Assembly (NCBI GenBank): GCA_019421725.1
Contig: JAHZES010000127.1
Coordinates: 1-6,221, forward strand
Source: Clostridiales bacterium
GTDB taxonomy: Bacteria > Bacillota > Clostridia > Oscillospirales > Acutalibacteraceae
Length of the DNA stretch: 6,221 nucleotides
Reading direction: 5' to 3'
Numbering within the stretch: the first letter of the stretch is position 1; the number at the start of each line of letters is the position of its first letter. The notes under the pieces are model-generated. The model did no database searches, was not told the origin of the DNA, and worked only from the letters and a program-made list of their open reading frames with translations. The translations under genes were made by a program, and so were the position numbers. Of this stretch, positions 1 through 5,083 are shown piece by piece.

Positions 1-696
1 CAGTGTGTCTCCCTTTTGCTGTGCATTATGAATCAAATTGATCACAGCGGTTTTTAATCCCGAAAAGCTGAAATCATAAGGGCTTCCGGCCACATGCGGG
101 CGCGGCAGAACGTACGCCTCCGGATTTCCACCCTGAGCGGCCCTGTCCAGATGAACCCCGCCCGGGTACGGCATTCCCATAGCACGCGCGGCTTTGTCAA
201 ATGCTTCTCCGGCTGCATCGTCGCGCGTTTTGCCGATCACATGCATCACGGTGTAATCCTGCACCTCTACGATATGGCTGTTGCCGCCCGAAACAACAAG
301 GCAAAGGAACGGGGGCTTCAGCTCCGGATGCGCCAGATAATTGGCGGCAATATGAGACCGCAGATGGTGCACGCCGACCAACGGAAGACCGTTTGCCGCC
401 GCAAAGCCTTTGGCAAAATTCACGCCGACCAGCAGTGAGCCGATCAGTCCGGGAGCAAATGTGACAGCGACGCCATCCAGCTGCGCCGGACTGAGGCCCG
501 CGCCGTCGAGCGCGCCGCGTACAACGGCGCAAATGTTTTCGGTATGGCGTCTGGAGGCAATTTCCGGCACGACGCCGCCGTATTTTTTGTGTTCTTCCAC
601 CTGAGAGTTGAGTACGTTTGAAAGAATTTTTCTCCCGTCTTCAACAACCGCCGCACCAGTGTCGTCACAGGAGGATTCAATTGCCAGAATTCGCAT
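1..696 (-). CDS. tsaD: tRNA N6-adenosine threonylcarbamoyltransferase TsaD, N-terminal 232 residues (3' end beyond the left edge)
   Basis: TsaD (formerly Gcp/YgjD) transfers the threonylcarbamoyl group from threonylcarbamoyl-AMP to A37 of ANN-decoding tRNAs (t6A), working with TsaB and TsaE in the cytoplasm. Reading left from an ATG at 696-694, the frame stays open to base 1. It begins MRILAIESSCDDTG, the ASKHA-fold phosphate loop typical of the family. The metal-binding HxxxH is H111-L-R-S-H115, followed by SGGNSH (136-141), TRDDAAGEAFDKAAR (157-171), PYPGG (176-180) and FSGLKT (211-216). All are family signatures. The third metal ligand, an Asp near residue 300, lies outside the window. The family is usually about 330-345 residues, so roughly 100 residues are missing only because of the window edge. 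The start is supported by AAAGGA at 710-705, 8 nt upstream of the ATG. It follows rimI by 44 nt and is the last visible gene of the leftward operon. Confidence 0.96.
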   Translation of the reverse strand, partial: MRILAIESSCDDTGAAVVEDGRKILSNVLNSQVEEHKKYGGVVPEIASRRHTENICAVVRGALDGAGLSPAQLDGVAVTFAPGLIGSLLVGVNFAKGFAAANGLPLVGVHHLRSHIAANYLAHPELKPPFLCLVVSGGNSHIVEVQDYTVMHVIGKTRDDAAGEAFDKAARAMGMPYPGGVHLDRAAQGGNPEAYVLPRPHVAGSPYDFSFSGLKTAVINLIHNAQQKGDTL

Positions 697-740
697 AATT
701 ACCGTCCTTTGCTTTGGGTGTCCTTTGCCCGCTATCTTTA

Positions 741-1193
741 TTACGGCACATCGACCGTCCACGTCATCAGCACTGCGTCCTCGGCGGGCCTGCGGTAGAA
801 CCCGCGCCGATAGCCCACGCGAACGAAGCCTTCACTCTGATACAGCGCGAGAGCCGCACTGTTGGAAGCGCGTACCTCCAGCGTTAAAAAGGAAAGCCGA
901 AGCTCACGAGCACGCTGCTTCAGCCTCTGTACCAGAGCGCGACCAAAGCCGTTCTGCCTGAATTGCGGAAACACCGCAACATCGGTGACCGAGCCCTCGT
1001 CCAGCACAAAGCTCATTCCCGCATAACCGACGACTCTCTCTCCCGCCATTGCGACGAAGAGCTCTGTTCTCTCGTCTGAAAGCGCATCCTCCAGCTGGCT
1101 GCGTGACCACGGTTCTGAAAAGCACTCCCGTTCCAGCTCTGAAACCACATCGAGATGCTCTTTGGAAAATGGAAGAATCACAGCCTTACACAC
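741..1193 (-). CDS. rimI: Ribosomal protein S18 alanine N-acetyltransferase RimI (GNAT family)
   Basis: RimI uses acetyl-CoA to acetylate the N-terminal alanine of ribosomal protein S18; bacterial homologues may also acetylate other proteins. The 150-residue product has the usual family length and a single GNAT domain. The acetyl-CoA loop is R79-Q-N-G-F-G84 (R/Q-x-x-G-x-G/A) after the strand VTDVAVFP (69-76). The C-terminal catalytic segment LEVRASNSAALALYQSEGF (105-123) carries E106, N111 and Y118 at the positions of the RimI Glu/Asn/Tyr residues. The start is GTG, supported by GAGGG at 1207-1203, 9 nt upstream. It overlaps the last 8 bases of the upstream phosphatase gene, so translational coupling is likely. 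The tsaD gene follows after 44 nt, the common bacterial rimI-tsaD arrangement. The substrate is assigned from family similarity and the tsaD link; another N-terminal acetyltransferase role cannot be excluded. Confidence 0.9.
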   Translation of the reverse strand: MCKAVILPFSKEHLDVVSELERECFSEPWSRSQLEDALSDERTELFVAMAGERVVGYAGMSFVLDEGSVTDVAVFPQFRQNGFGRALVQRLKQRARELRLSFLTLEVRASNSAALALYQSEGFVRVGYRRGFYRRPAEDAVLMTWTVDVP

Positions 1194-1614
1194 GGTTTTT
1201 CACCCTCTGTATCAGGATGCCAAGCGCCGCCGAAAGCTCCTCCCGGCAGGCACGGTAAGCTTCAATATCCTCTCCAAACGGATCCCGGATATCGCCGAGC
1301 ACATAGATTTTCTCTCTTGGCGCGCCCGCCTGCTCCAAAATATACGCGTGTGTCGGGCTGACCGTTACGATCAGATCCGACGCGGCAATATCGTCGCCGG
1401 TAATCCGGTGGGAAGCATGGCTCCCCAGGTCTACGCCGATTTCCCGGCAGGCCTGCACTGCATTGGCGGAAGCCGGCTTGCCCTCCAGCGCGCTGATCCC
1501 GGCACTGAACACCTGCAGGGGAACCAGCTTCTCCCGCGCGGCAAGCTGAGAGAAAATCCCCGCCGCCATCGGGCTCCGGCAGGTATTCCCGGTGCAGACA
1601 AATAAAACTTTCAC
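1186..1614 (-). CDS. Low-molecular-weight protein phosphatase, YwlE-like (probable protein-arginine phosphatase)
   Basis: This is a complete LMW protein-tyrosine-phosphatase-fold enzyme. The P-loop CTGNTCRS has the C(X)5R signature: nucleophile Cys7 and Arg13 when counted from the GTG start. The general acid is the Asp of DPFGEDIEAYRACREEL, residue 111. The P-loop Thr11 matches the threonine that gives Bacillus YwlE its preference for phosphoarginine over phosphotyrosine, so a role in reversing McsB-type protein-arginine phosphorylation is plausible but inferred. Start choice: a GTG at 1614-1612 puts the nucleophile at Cys7, exactly as in YwlE, and gives the typical MKVLFVC beginning. A TTG at 1623-1621 would add three residues and sits 6 nt after GGAAGG, so it is also possible. 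The gene lies 30 (or 21) nt after leuD and its stop overlaps the rimI start by 8 nt. ArsC-type arsenate reductases share this fold but are a less likely reading here. Confidence 0.85.
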   Translation of the reverse strand: MKVLFVCTGNTCRSPMAAGIFSQLAAREKLVPLQVFSAGISALEGKPASANAVQACREIGVDLGSHASHRITGDDIAASDLIVTVSPTHAYILEQAGAPREKIYVLGDIRDPFGEDIEAYRACREELSAALGILIQRVKNRV

Positions 1615-1644
1615 GTTCTGCAAACGCTCCCTTCCGTTCGGCTT

Positions 1645-2130
1645 TCAGGCTTCGCGGATCGAATTGAGCAGCCCGCCCTTTTGAATAATATTCTGAATAA
1701 ACGGCGGAAACGGCTGCGCCTGATACGTCTTTCCCGTCGTGCGGTCGGTAATAACGCCGGTATCAAAATCAACGTGTACTTCGTCACCCTCACTAATTTC
1801 ATTGGCCGCCCCGTCGCATTCCAGGATGGCCAAACCGATATTGATGGCATTGCGGTAAAAAATACGCGCAAAAGTAGACGCTATTACACATGAGACTCCG
1901 CTTGCCTTAATCGCGATCGGTGCATGCTCGCGGGAAGAACCGCAGCCGAAATTCTTTTTCGCTACAATAATATCTCCCGGCCGAACCTTCTTGACGAAAT
2001 CCTTGTCAATATCCTCCATGCAGTGGGAGGCAAGCTCCTCATGCGAGGTGGTATTCAGATACCGCGCCGGAATAATGACGTCGGTATCGATATTATCTCC
2101 GAATTTATGAACCTTTCCCTGTGCAATCAT
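1645..2130 (-). CDS. leuD: 3-Isopropylmalate dehydratase small subunit LeuD
   Basis: LeuD is the swivelling small subunit of isopropylmalate isomerase. With LeuC it converts 2-isopropylmalate to 3-isopropylmalate, the second committed step of leucine synthesis. The 161-residue product begins with GDNIDTDVIIPARYLNTT (11-28), where YLNT (24-27) is the substrate-specificity loop. It continues with the family signature NFGCGSSREHAP (60-71) and STFARIFYRNAINIGL (85-100). Length and sequence fit the short clostridial/archaeal type rather than the roughly 200-residue enterobacterial LeuD. The ATG at 2130 is preceded by AGG at 2141-2139, 8 nt upstream, inside a small hairpin loop listed separately. 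The gene lies 35 nt after leuC. Related small subunits act on homoaconitate or dimethylmalate, but the loop is the one usual in clostridial LeuD and is not the YLRT of methanogen homoaconitase. Confidence 0.95.
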   Translation of the reverse strand: MIAQGKVHKFGDNIDTDVIIPARYLNTTSHEELASHCMEDIDKDFVKKVRPGDIIVAKKNFGCGSSREHAPIAIKASGVSCVIASTFARIFYRNAINIGLAILECDGAANEISEGDEVHVDFDTGVITDRTTGKTYQAQPFPPFIQNIIQKGGLLNSIREA

Positions 2131-2132
2131 TG

Positions 2133-2150
2133 CAGAAACCTGCCTTTCTG
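2133..2150 (-). promoter_or_regulatory. Hairpin presenting the leuD ribosome binding site
   Basis: In the 35-nt leuC-leuD gap the transcript can form a perfect 6-bp stem, CAGAAA (2150-2145) with TTTCTG (2138-2133). Its loop, GGCAGG (2144-2139), contains the leuD Shine-Dalgarno bases. The stem ends 2 nt before the ATG. It may tune the LeuC:LeuD ratio or be incidental; the stem is short and AT-rich. Confidence 0.4.
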
Positions 2151-2165
2151 ATTCAATTCAACCGA

Positions 2166-3425
2166 TCACAGTTTTGCCGGATCGGTAATATAGCCTGTCA
2201 CAGCGCTCGCCGCAGCCACCGCCGGGCTTGCCAGATAAACCTCTGATTCGACGTGGCCCATACGACCGACAAAATTGCGGTTGGTCGTTGCTACAGCGCG
2301 CTCCCCTTTGCCCAGAATACCCATGTGTCCGCCCAGGCACGGTCCGCAGGTCGGAGTGGACACAACGGCTTCTGCTTCGATAAAGGTCTGCAGCAGCCCT
2401 TCCTTCATCGCATCCAGATAAATCTGCTGCGTGGCGGGGATCACAATGCAGCGCACCCATTTCGCCACTTTACGCCCTTTGAGCAAAGCGGCCGCCGCAC
2501 GCAGATCCTCCATACGGCCATTGGTACAGGAGCCGATCACCACCTGATCGATTTTCACTTCGCCCACCTCATCAATGGTCCGCGTATTGGACGGCAGATG
2601 CGGAAACGAAACCGTCGGCCGCAGCGCTGAAAGATCAATGGTATAAGTTGCCGTATATTCGGCGTCCTCATCGGCAGAATACTCCACCGGTTCGCGCTGA
2701 AAACGTCCCCTGATGTATTCACGGGTCACGTCATCCACCGGAAAAATGCCGTTCTTCGCGCCTGCCTCGATCGCCATATTCGCAATGCAGAGACGGTCAT
2801 CCATCGAAAGGCTTTTTACGCCGTCGCCGGTGAATTCCATCGACTGATACAGCGCGCCGTCCACACCGATCATGCCGATAATATGCAGGATCACGTCCTT
2901 GCCGCTCACATACTCCGGCAGTGAACCGGTCAGCACAAAGCGGATGGCGGACGGCACCTTGAACCATGCCTTGCCGGTGATCACACCGGCAGCCATATCG
3001 GTTGAACCGACTCCCGTGGAAAAAGCGCCGAGCGCTCCGTAGGTACAGGTGTGGGAATCCGCGCCGATGATGCAGTCGCCCGGGCCGACAAGTCCCTGCT
3101 CCGGCAGCAGCGCATGCTCAATACCGACACGGCCAACGTCATAATAATGCAGAATATCGTACTGATTGGCAAAATTGCGCACCAGCCGGCACTGTTCTGC
3201 CGCCTTGATATCCTTGTTCGGCGTAAAATGGTCCATGGTCAGCGTAATGCGGCTGCGGTCAAAAACTGCGCTGGCGCCTGCTTTTTCAAACTCCTTTACC
3301 GCGACCGAAGCGGTAATATCGTTGCCGTGAACAATGTCCAGCCTTGCCTCGATCAACTGCCCGGCCTTTACCTCGCTGAGCCCCGCGTGCGCGGCCAAAA
3401 TCTTTTGCGTCATTGTCATTCCCAT
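2166..3425 (-). CDS. leuC: 3-Isopropylmalate dehydratase large subunit LeuC (4Fe-4S, aconitase superfamily)
   Basis: LeuC is the Fe-S catalytic subunit that pairs with LeuD to isomerise 2-isopropylmalate in leucine synthesis. Counted from the ATG at 3425 the protein has 419 residues, the normal length for this HACN/LeuC subfamily. It shows MDHFTPNKD (64-72), GADSHTCTYGALGAFSTGVGS from 121, and the three cluster cysteines: C300 in VVIGSCTNGRMEDL, then C360 and C363 in TCGPCLGGHMG. The frame is open further upstream to an ATG at 3491 (22 more residues), but that segment is un-family-like and covers a leader hairpin. The ATG at 3425 has AGGAAGG at 3441-3435, 9 nt upstream, and gives MGMTMTQKILAAHAG, close to family N-termini. 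A second ATG at 3419 is a minor alternative. It is the first gene of the leftward operon. Homoaconitase or dimethylmalate dehydratase activity is possible in the family, but LeuC is the best call with the adjacent LeuD. Confidence 0.95.
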   Translation of the reverse strand: MGMTMTQKILAAHAGLSEVKAGQLIEARLDIVHGNDITASVAVKEFEKAGASAVFDRSRITLTMDHFTPNKDIKAAEQCRLVRNFANQYDILHYYDVGRVGIEHALLPEQGLVGPGDCIIGADSHTCTYGALGAFSTGVGSTDMAAGVITGKAWFKVPSAIRFVLTGSLPEYVSGKDVILHIIGMIGVDGALYQSMEFTGDGVKSLSMDDRLCIANMAIEAGAKNGIFPVDDVTREYIRGRFQREPVEYSADEDAEYTATYTIDLSALRPTVSFPHLPSNTRTIDEVGEVKIDQVVIGSCTNGRMEDLRAAAALLKGRKVAKWVRCIVIPATQQIYLDAMKEGLLQTFIEAEAVVSTPTCGPCLGGHMGILGKGERAVATTNRNFVGRMGHVESEVYLASPAVAAASAVTGYITDPAKL

Positions 3426-3447
3426 AGCGATGATCCTTCCTTTCAGC

Positions 3448-3471
3448 CGGCGGCACAGCCGCGAGCCGCCG
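3448..3471 (-). promoter_or_regulatory. GC-rich hairpin in the leuC leader, next to the ribosome binding site
   Basis: The leuC leader can form a perfect 7-bp stem, CGGCGGC (3471-3465) with GCCGCCG (3454-3448), around a 10-nt loop. It lies between the promoter and the leuC Shine-Dalgarno, ending 6 nt before AGGAAGG (3441-3435). No T-run follows, so it is not an intrinsic terminator. It could affect translation initiation or stabilise the mRNA 5' end. Confidence 0.5.
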
Positions 3472-3499
3472 AAACAGGTTACTAAAAACATTTTAAATC

Positions 3500-3528
3500 A
3501 TTATAATTCAATTCCGGTCTGCTTGCAA
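3500..3528 (-). promoter_or_regulatory. Sigma-A-type promoter for the leuC-leuD-phosphatase-rimI-tsaD operon
   Basis: On the minus strand, -35 TTGCAA (3528-3523) and -10 TATAAT (3505-3500) are separated by exactly 17 nt; the -10 box is a perfect match and the -35 box matches at 4 of 6. The transcript should begin near 3493, leaving a leader of about 68 nt before the leuC ATG at 3425. No other equally good promoter was noticed before the downstream genes, whose short gaps suggest they depend on it. Confidence 0.8.
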
Positions 3529-3537
3529 CCGCCGGAA
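3512..3537. promoter_or_regulatory. Operator-like inverted repeat over the leuC -35 box
   Basis: TTCCGG (3512-3517) and CCGGAA (3532-3537) form perfect 6-bp arms with a 14-bp spacer. The -35 box TTGCAA (3523-3528), itself palindromic, lies inside the spacer almost at the dyad centre. A dimeric regulator bound here would cover the -35 region. No known operator was recognised; it does not resemble the CodY box. Function is inferred from position and symmetry only. Confidence 0.4.
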
Positions 3538-3548
3538 CAGCGCAAAGC

Positions 3549-3591
3549 AAAAAAAGTGCGGCTTTTGTCAATCATCACAAAAAAGCGGCAC
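3549..3591 (-). terminator. Terminator-like hairpin pointing left, upstream of the leuC promoter
   Basis: Read on the minus strand, an 11-bp stem with one C-C mismatch is formed by GTGCCGCTTTT (3591-3581) and AAAAGCCGCAC (3566-3556), followed at once by seven T (3555-3549). That is a good intrinsic terminator, but it sits upstream of the leuC promoter and no gene on that strand ends here. It would stop antisense transcription coming back from the mutase-like gene, end a small unrecognised transcript, or be an attenuator for a longer leuC transcript. On the plus strand no T-run follows. Confidence 0.5.
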
Positions 3592-3637
3592 AAATACACC
3601 TGTCCACCAGTCAAAGGCATGATTTTGCCGAAATTCC

Positions 3638-3666
3638 TTGCACTGCCGCAAAGAAAAGTCTATAAT
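3638..3666 (+). promoter_or_regulatory. Sigma-A-type promoter for the mutase-like gene
   Basis: The -35 box TTGCAC (3638-3643) and the perfect -10 box TATAAT (3661-3666) are 17 nt apart. Transcription should begin near 3673, giving a 5' leader of about 92 nt before the ATG at 3765. Confidence 0.8.
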
Positions 3667-3721
3667 AATAGCATTATTTTATGTCTTTCTACGGCGCACA
3701 CGTGTTGCCGAATGATGTTTC

Positions 3722-3753
3722 CCGGCGGTGATCTCTCTGCCGGATCGGAAAGG
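3722..3753 (+). promoter_or_regulatory. Leader hairpin and Shine-Dalgarno of the mutase-like gene
   Basis: CCGGCGG (3722-3728) pairs with CTGCCGG (3737-3743) through 7 bp including one G-U, with an 8-nt loop. Four bases later comes GGAAAGG (3747-3753), 11 nt before the ATG at 3765. The stem leaves the ribosome binding site free, and no T-run follows, so a terminator role is unlikely. Confidence 0.45.
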
Positions 3754-3764
3754 TTTGATTTTCA

Positions 3765-4976
3765 ATGAAATACGCAGTAGTTCTCTGCGACGGGATGGCC
3801 GATTATCCCACCCCCGAGCTGCAGGGCAAAACGCCGATGATGACGGCCAAAAAGCCGAATATGGACAAACTTGCTCAGAACGGAGTTGTCGGGCTTGTCA
3901 AAACGGTTGATGATTCCATGACGCCCGGCAGCGACGTTGCAAACCTCTCCGCGATGGGCTATGATCCGAAAATTTACTATTCGGGCCGTTCTCCGCTGGA
4001 GGCCGTCAGTATGGGAATCAGCCTGGCAGACAGCGATGTAACAGTTCGATGCAATCTTGTCACTCTTTCGGACGACGAGCCGTTTGAGCAGAACAAGCTG
4101 ATCGATTACTGCGCGGACGATATTTCCACCGACGAAGCAAGGCAGTTGATCCAAGCCGTTCAAAAAGCACTCGGCAGCGAAAACTTCGCCTTTTACCCCG
4201 GCGTCAGCTACCGGCATTGTCTTGTATGGCACGAAGGCGTGCTGGAACTTGGCAAGCTGACTCCCCCGCATGATATTCCCGGACGCGTGATCAGCGAATA
4301 TCTTCCAAAAAGCGCCGCAGCACAACCCCTTTGCGATTTGATGGAACGTGCCTACAAGGTGCTGCGGGATCATCCCGTAAACCGCTCCCGCATTGCCCGC
4401 GGGAAGCGCCCCGGAAACGGCATCTGGCTTTGGGGGCAGGGGTTCCGCCCGCGCCTTGATCCGTTTTCTGAAAAATTCGGTCTGAAAGGTTCGGTCATTT
4501 CCGCAGTCGACCTCATCAAAGGGATCGGCGTCTGCGCCGGAATGAACGTCTGCAATGTCCCGGGGGCAACCGGTTACATGGATACCAATTTTGAAGGCAA
4601 AACGCAGGCCGCTCTGGACGAATTGGCAAACGGTCAGGACTTTGTATATATTCATCTGGAGGTTCCGGACGAGTGCGGTCACCGGCACGAGGTTACCAAC
4701 AAGGTAAAATCACTGGAAATGATCGATTCCCGCGTACTTGCTCCGCTACTGGCAGGGCTTGACGCTTATGATAATTACCGCGTGCTTGTTCTTCCGGATC
4801 ATCCGACGCCGCTTGTCACCCGCACACACGCACGCGATGCCGTCCCGTTTGTTATATTCGAGAAAAATGCGCAAAAACCGAGCGGAGTCAAACGGTTTGA
4901 CGAGCAAAGCGCCAAGGCCACCGGGCTTTACATTCCGCGCGGCTGCGAACTGATGGATCTGTTCCTGAAAAAGTAA
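3765..4976 (+). CDS. apgM: Archaeal-type cofactor-independent phosphoglycerate mutase family protein; proposed homoserine kinase
   Basis: This 403-residue protein belongs to the alkaline-phosphatase superfamily branch of ApgM (2,3-bisphosphoglycerate-independent phosphoglycerate mutase). Likely metal and catalytic residues are D9 (LCDGMADYP), nucleophile S56 in TPGSDVANLSAMGYDP, D302 and H306 in HLEVPDECGHRHE (297-309), D345-H346 in LPDHPTP, and H355 in TRTHARDAVPF. Length and motifs such as YYSGRSPLEAVSMGI (71-85) and GNGIWLWGQG (217-226) fit the bacterial subgroup described in family databases as a proposed homoserine kinase (recalled as TIGR02535), which replaces ThrB in species lacking it. 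Neighbouring leuCD and metK fit an amino-acid role, but thrC and hom are not in the window, so the activity stays open between glycolytic mutase and homoserine kinase. The ATG is supported by GGAAAGG 11 nt upstream and by the family-typical MKYAVVLCDG. It has its own promoter and appears monocistronic, converging on metK. Confidence 0.88.
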   Translation: MKYAVVLCDGMADYPTPELQGKTPMMTAKKPNMDKLAQNGVVGLVKTVDDSMTPGSDVANLSAMGYDPKIYYSGRSPLEAVSMGISLADSDVTVRCNLVTLSDDEPFEQNKLIDYCADDISTDEARQLIQAVQKALGSENFAFYPGVSYRHCLVWHEGVLELGKLTPPHDIPGRVISEYLPKSAAAQPLCDLMERAYKVLRDHPVNRSRIARGKRPGNGIWLWGQGFRPRLDPFSEKFGLKGSVISAVDLIKGIGVCAGMNVCNVPGATGYMDTNFEGKTQAALDELANGQDFVYIHLEVPDECGHRHEVTNKVKSLEMIDSRVLAPLLAGLDAYDNYRVLVLPDHPTPLVTRTHARDAVPFVIFEKNAQKPSGVKRFDEQSAKATGLYIPRGCELMDLFLKK

Positions 4977-4995
4977 GTTTCTTTCCAATCCTTAA

Positions 4996-5053
4996 AAGGA
5001 CCATCTGAACCGTGTACTCCCCGTTCGAGGGGATCCCGTTTCAGATGGTCCTT
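4996..5053. terminator. Long hairpin between convergent genes, probable shared terminator
   Basis: AAGGACCATCTGAA (4996-5009) and TTCAGATGGTCCTT (5040-5053) form a perfect 14-bp stem. The 30-nt interior folds again as TCCCC/GGGGA around a GTTCGA loop. It lies in the 107-bp gap between the mutase-like gene and metK, which face each other. On the minus strand the stem ends straight into a four-T run (4997-4994), suiting metK termination. On the plus strand the T-run (5062-5066) comes 8 nt after the stem, so termination of the mutase-like gene is less classical. A small AT-rich stem, CCTTTT/AAAAGG (5060-5075), follows. Confidence 0.7.
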
Positions 5054-5083
5054 CTGCTGCCTTTTTCAGAAAAGGTGATCGGC

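Larger units (their letters stand above)
3426..3764. other. Divergent control region between leuC and the mutase-like gene
   Basis: No convincing protein gene lies in these 339 bases. From left to right the region holds the leuC Shine-Dalgarno (3435-3441), a GC-rich leader hairpin (3448-3471), the leuC promoter (3500-3528) overlapped by a dyad (3512-3537), a leftward terminator-like hairpin (3549-3591), the rightward promoter (3638-3666), and a leader of about 92 nt with a hairpin and Shine-Dalgarno. It also has an 8-bp palindrome, ACACGTGT (3698-3705), flanked by CGGC and GCCG. The two promoters face away from each other with about 110 bp between their -35 boxes. Confidence 0.8.

Noticed and set aside
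2166..3491. LeuC starting at the ATG at 3491 (441 residues)
   Set aside because: The extra 22 residues are unlike LeuC N-termini and overlap a leader hairpin, no room exists for a Shine-Dalgarno after the predicted transcription start, and the ATG at 3425 has a strong one. Retained only as a finding to check.
3567..3582. Rex-like or other regulator site TTGTCAATCATCACAA
   Set aside because: The outer TTGT/ACAA are symmetric but the inner bases and half-site spacing do not match the Rex consensus, and the bases are better explained as the loop of the terminator-like hairpin.
3681..3731. 16-codon upstream open frame in the leader of the mutase-like gene
   Set aside because: It has no Shine-Dalgarno and no run of Thr, Ile, Leu or Met codons that would suggest attenuation; its overlap with the leader hairpin looks incidental.
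3541..3764. Possible T-box leader for leuC on the minus strand, ending in the terminator hairpin (GGTGGA seen near 3611-3604)
   Set aside because: The bases after GGTGGA do not match the conserved T-box sequence, no specifier/AGAGA stem I layout could be traced, and no good promoter was seen at the required upstream position.
3762..4688. Minus-strand open frame of about 308 residues opposite the mutase-like gene
   Set aside because: It lies entirely antisense to a gene with clear catalytic motifs, has no recognisable domain or Shine-Dalgarno evidence, and is best explained as a shadow frame.
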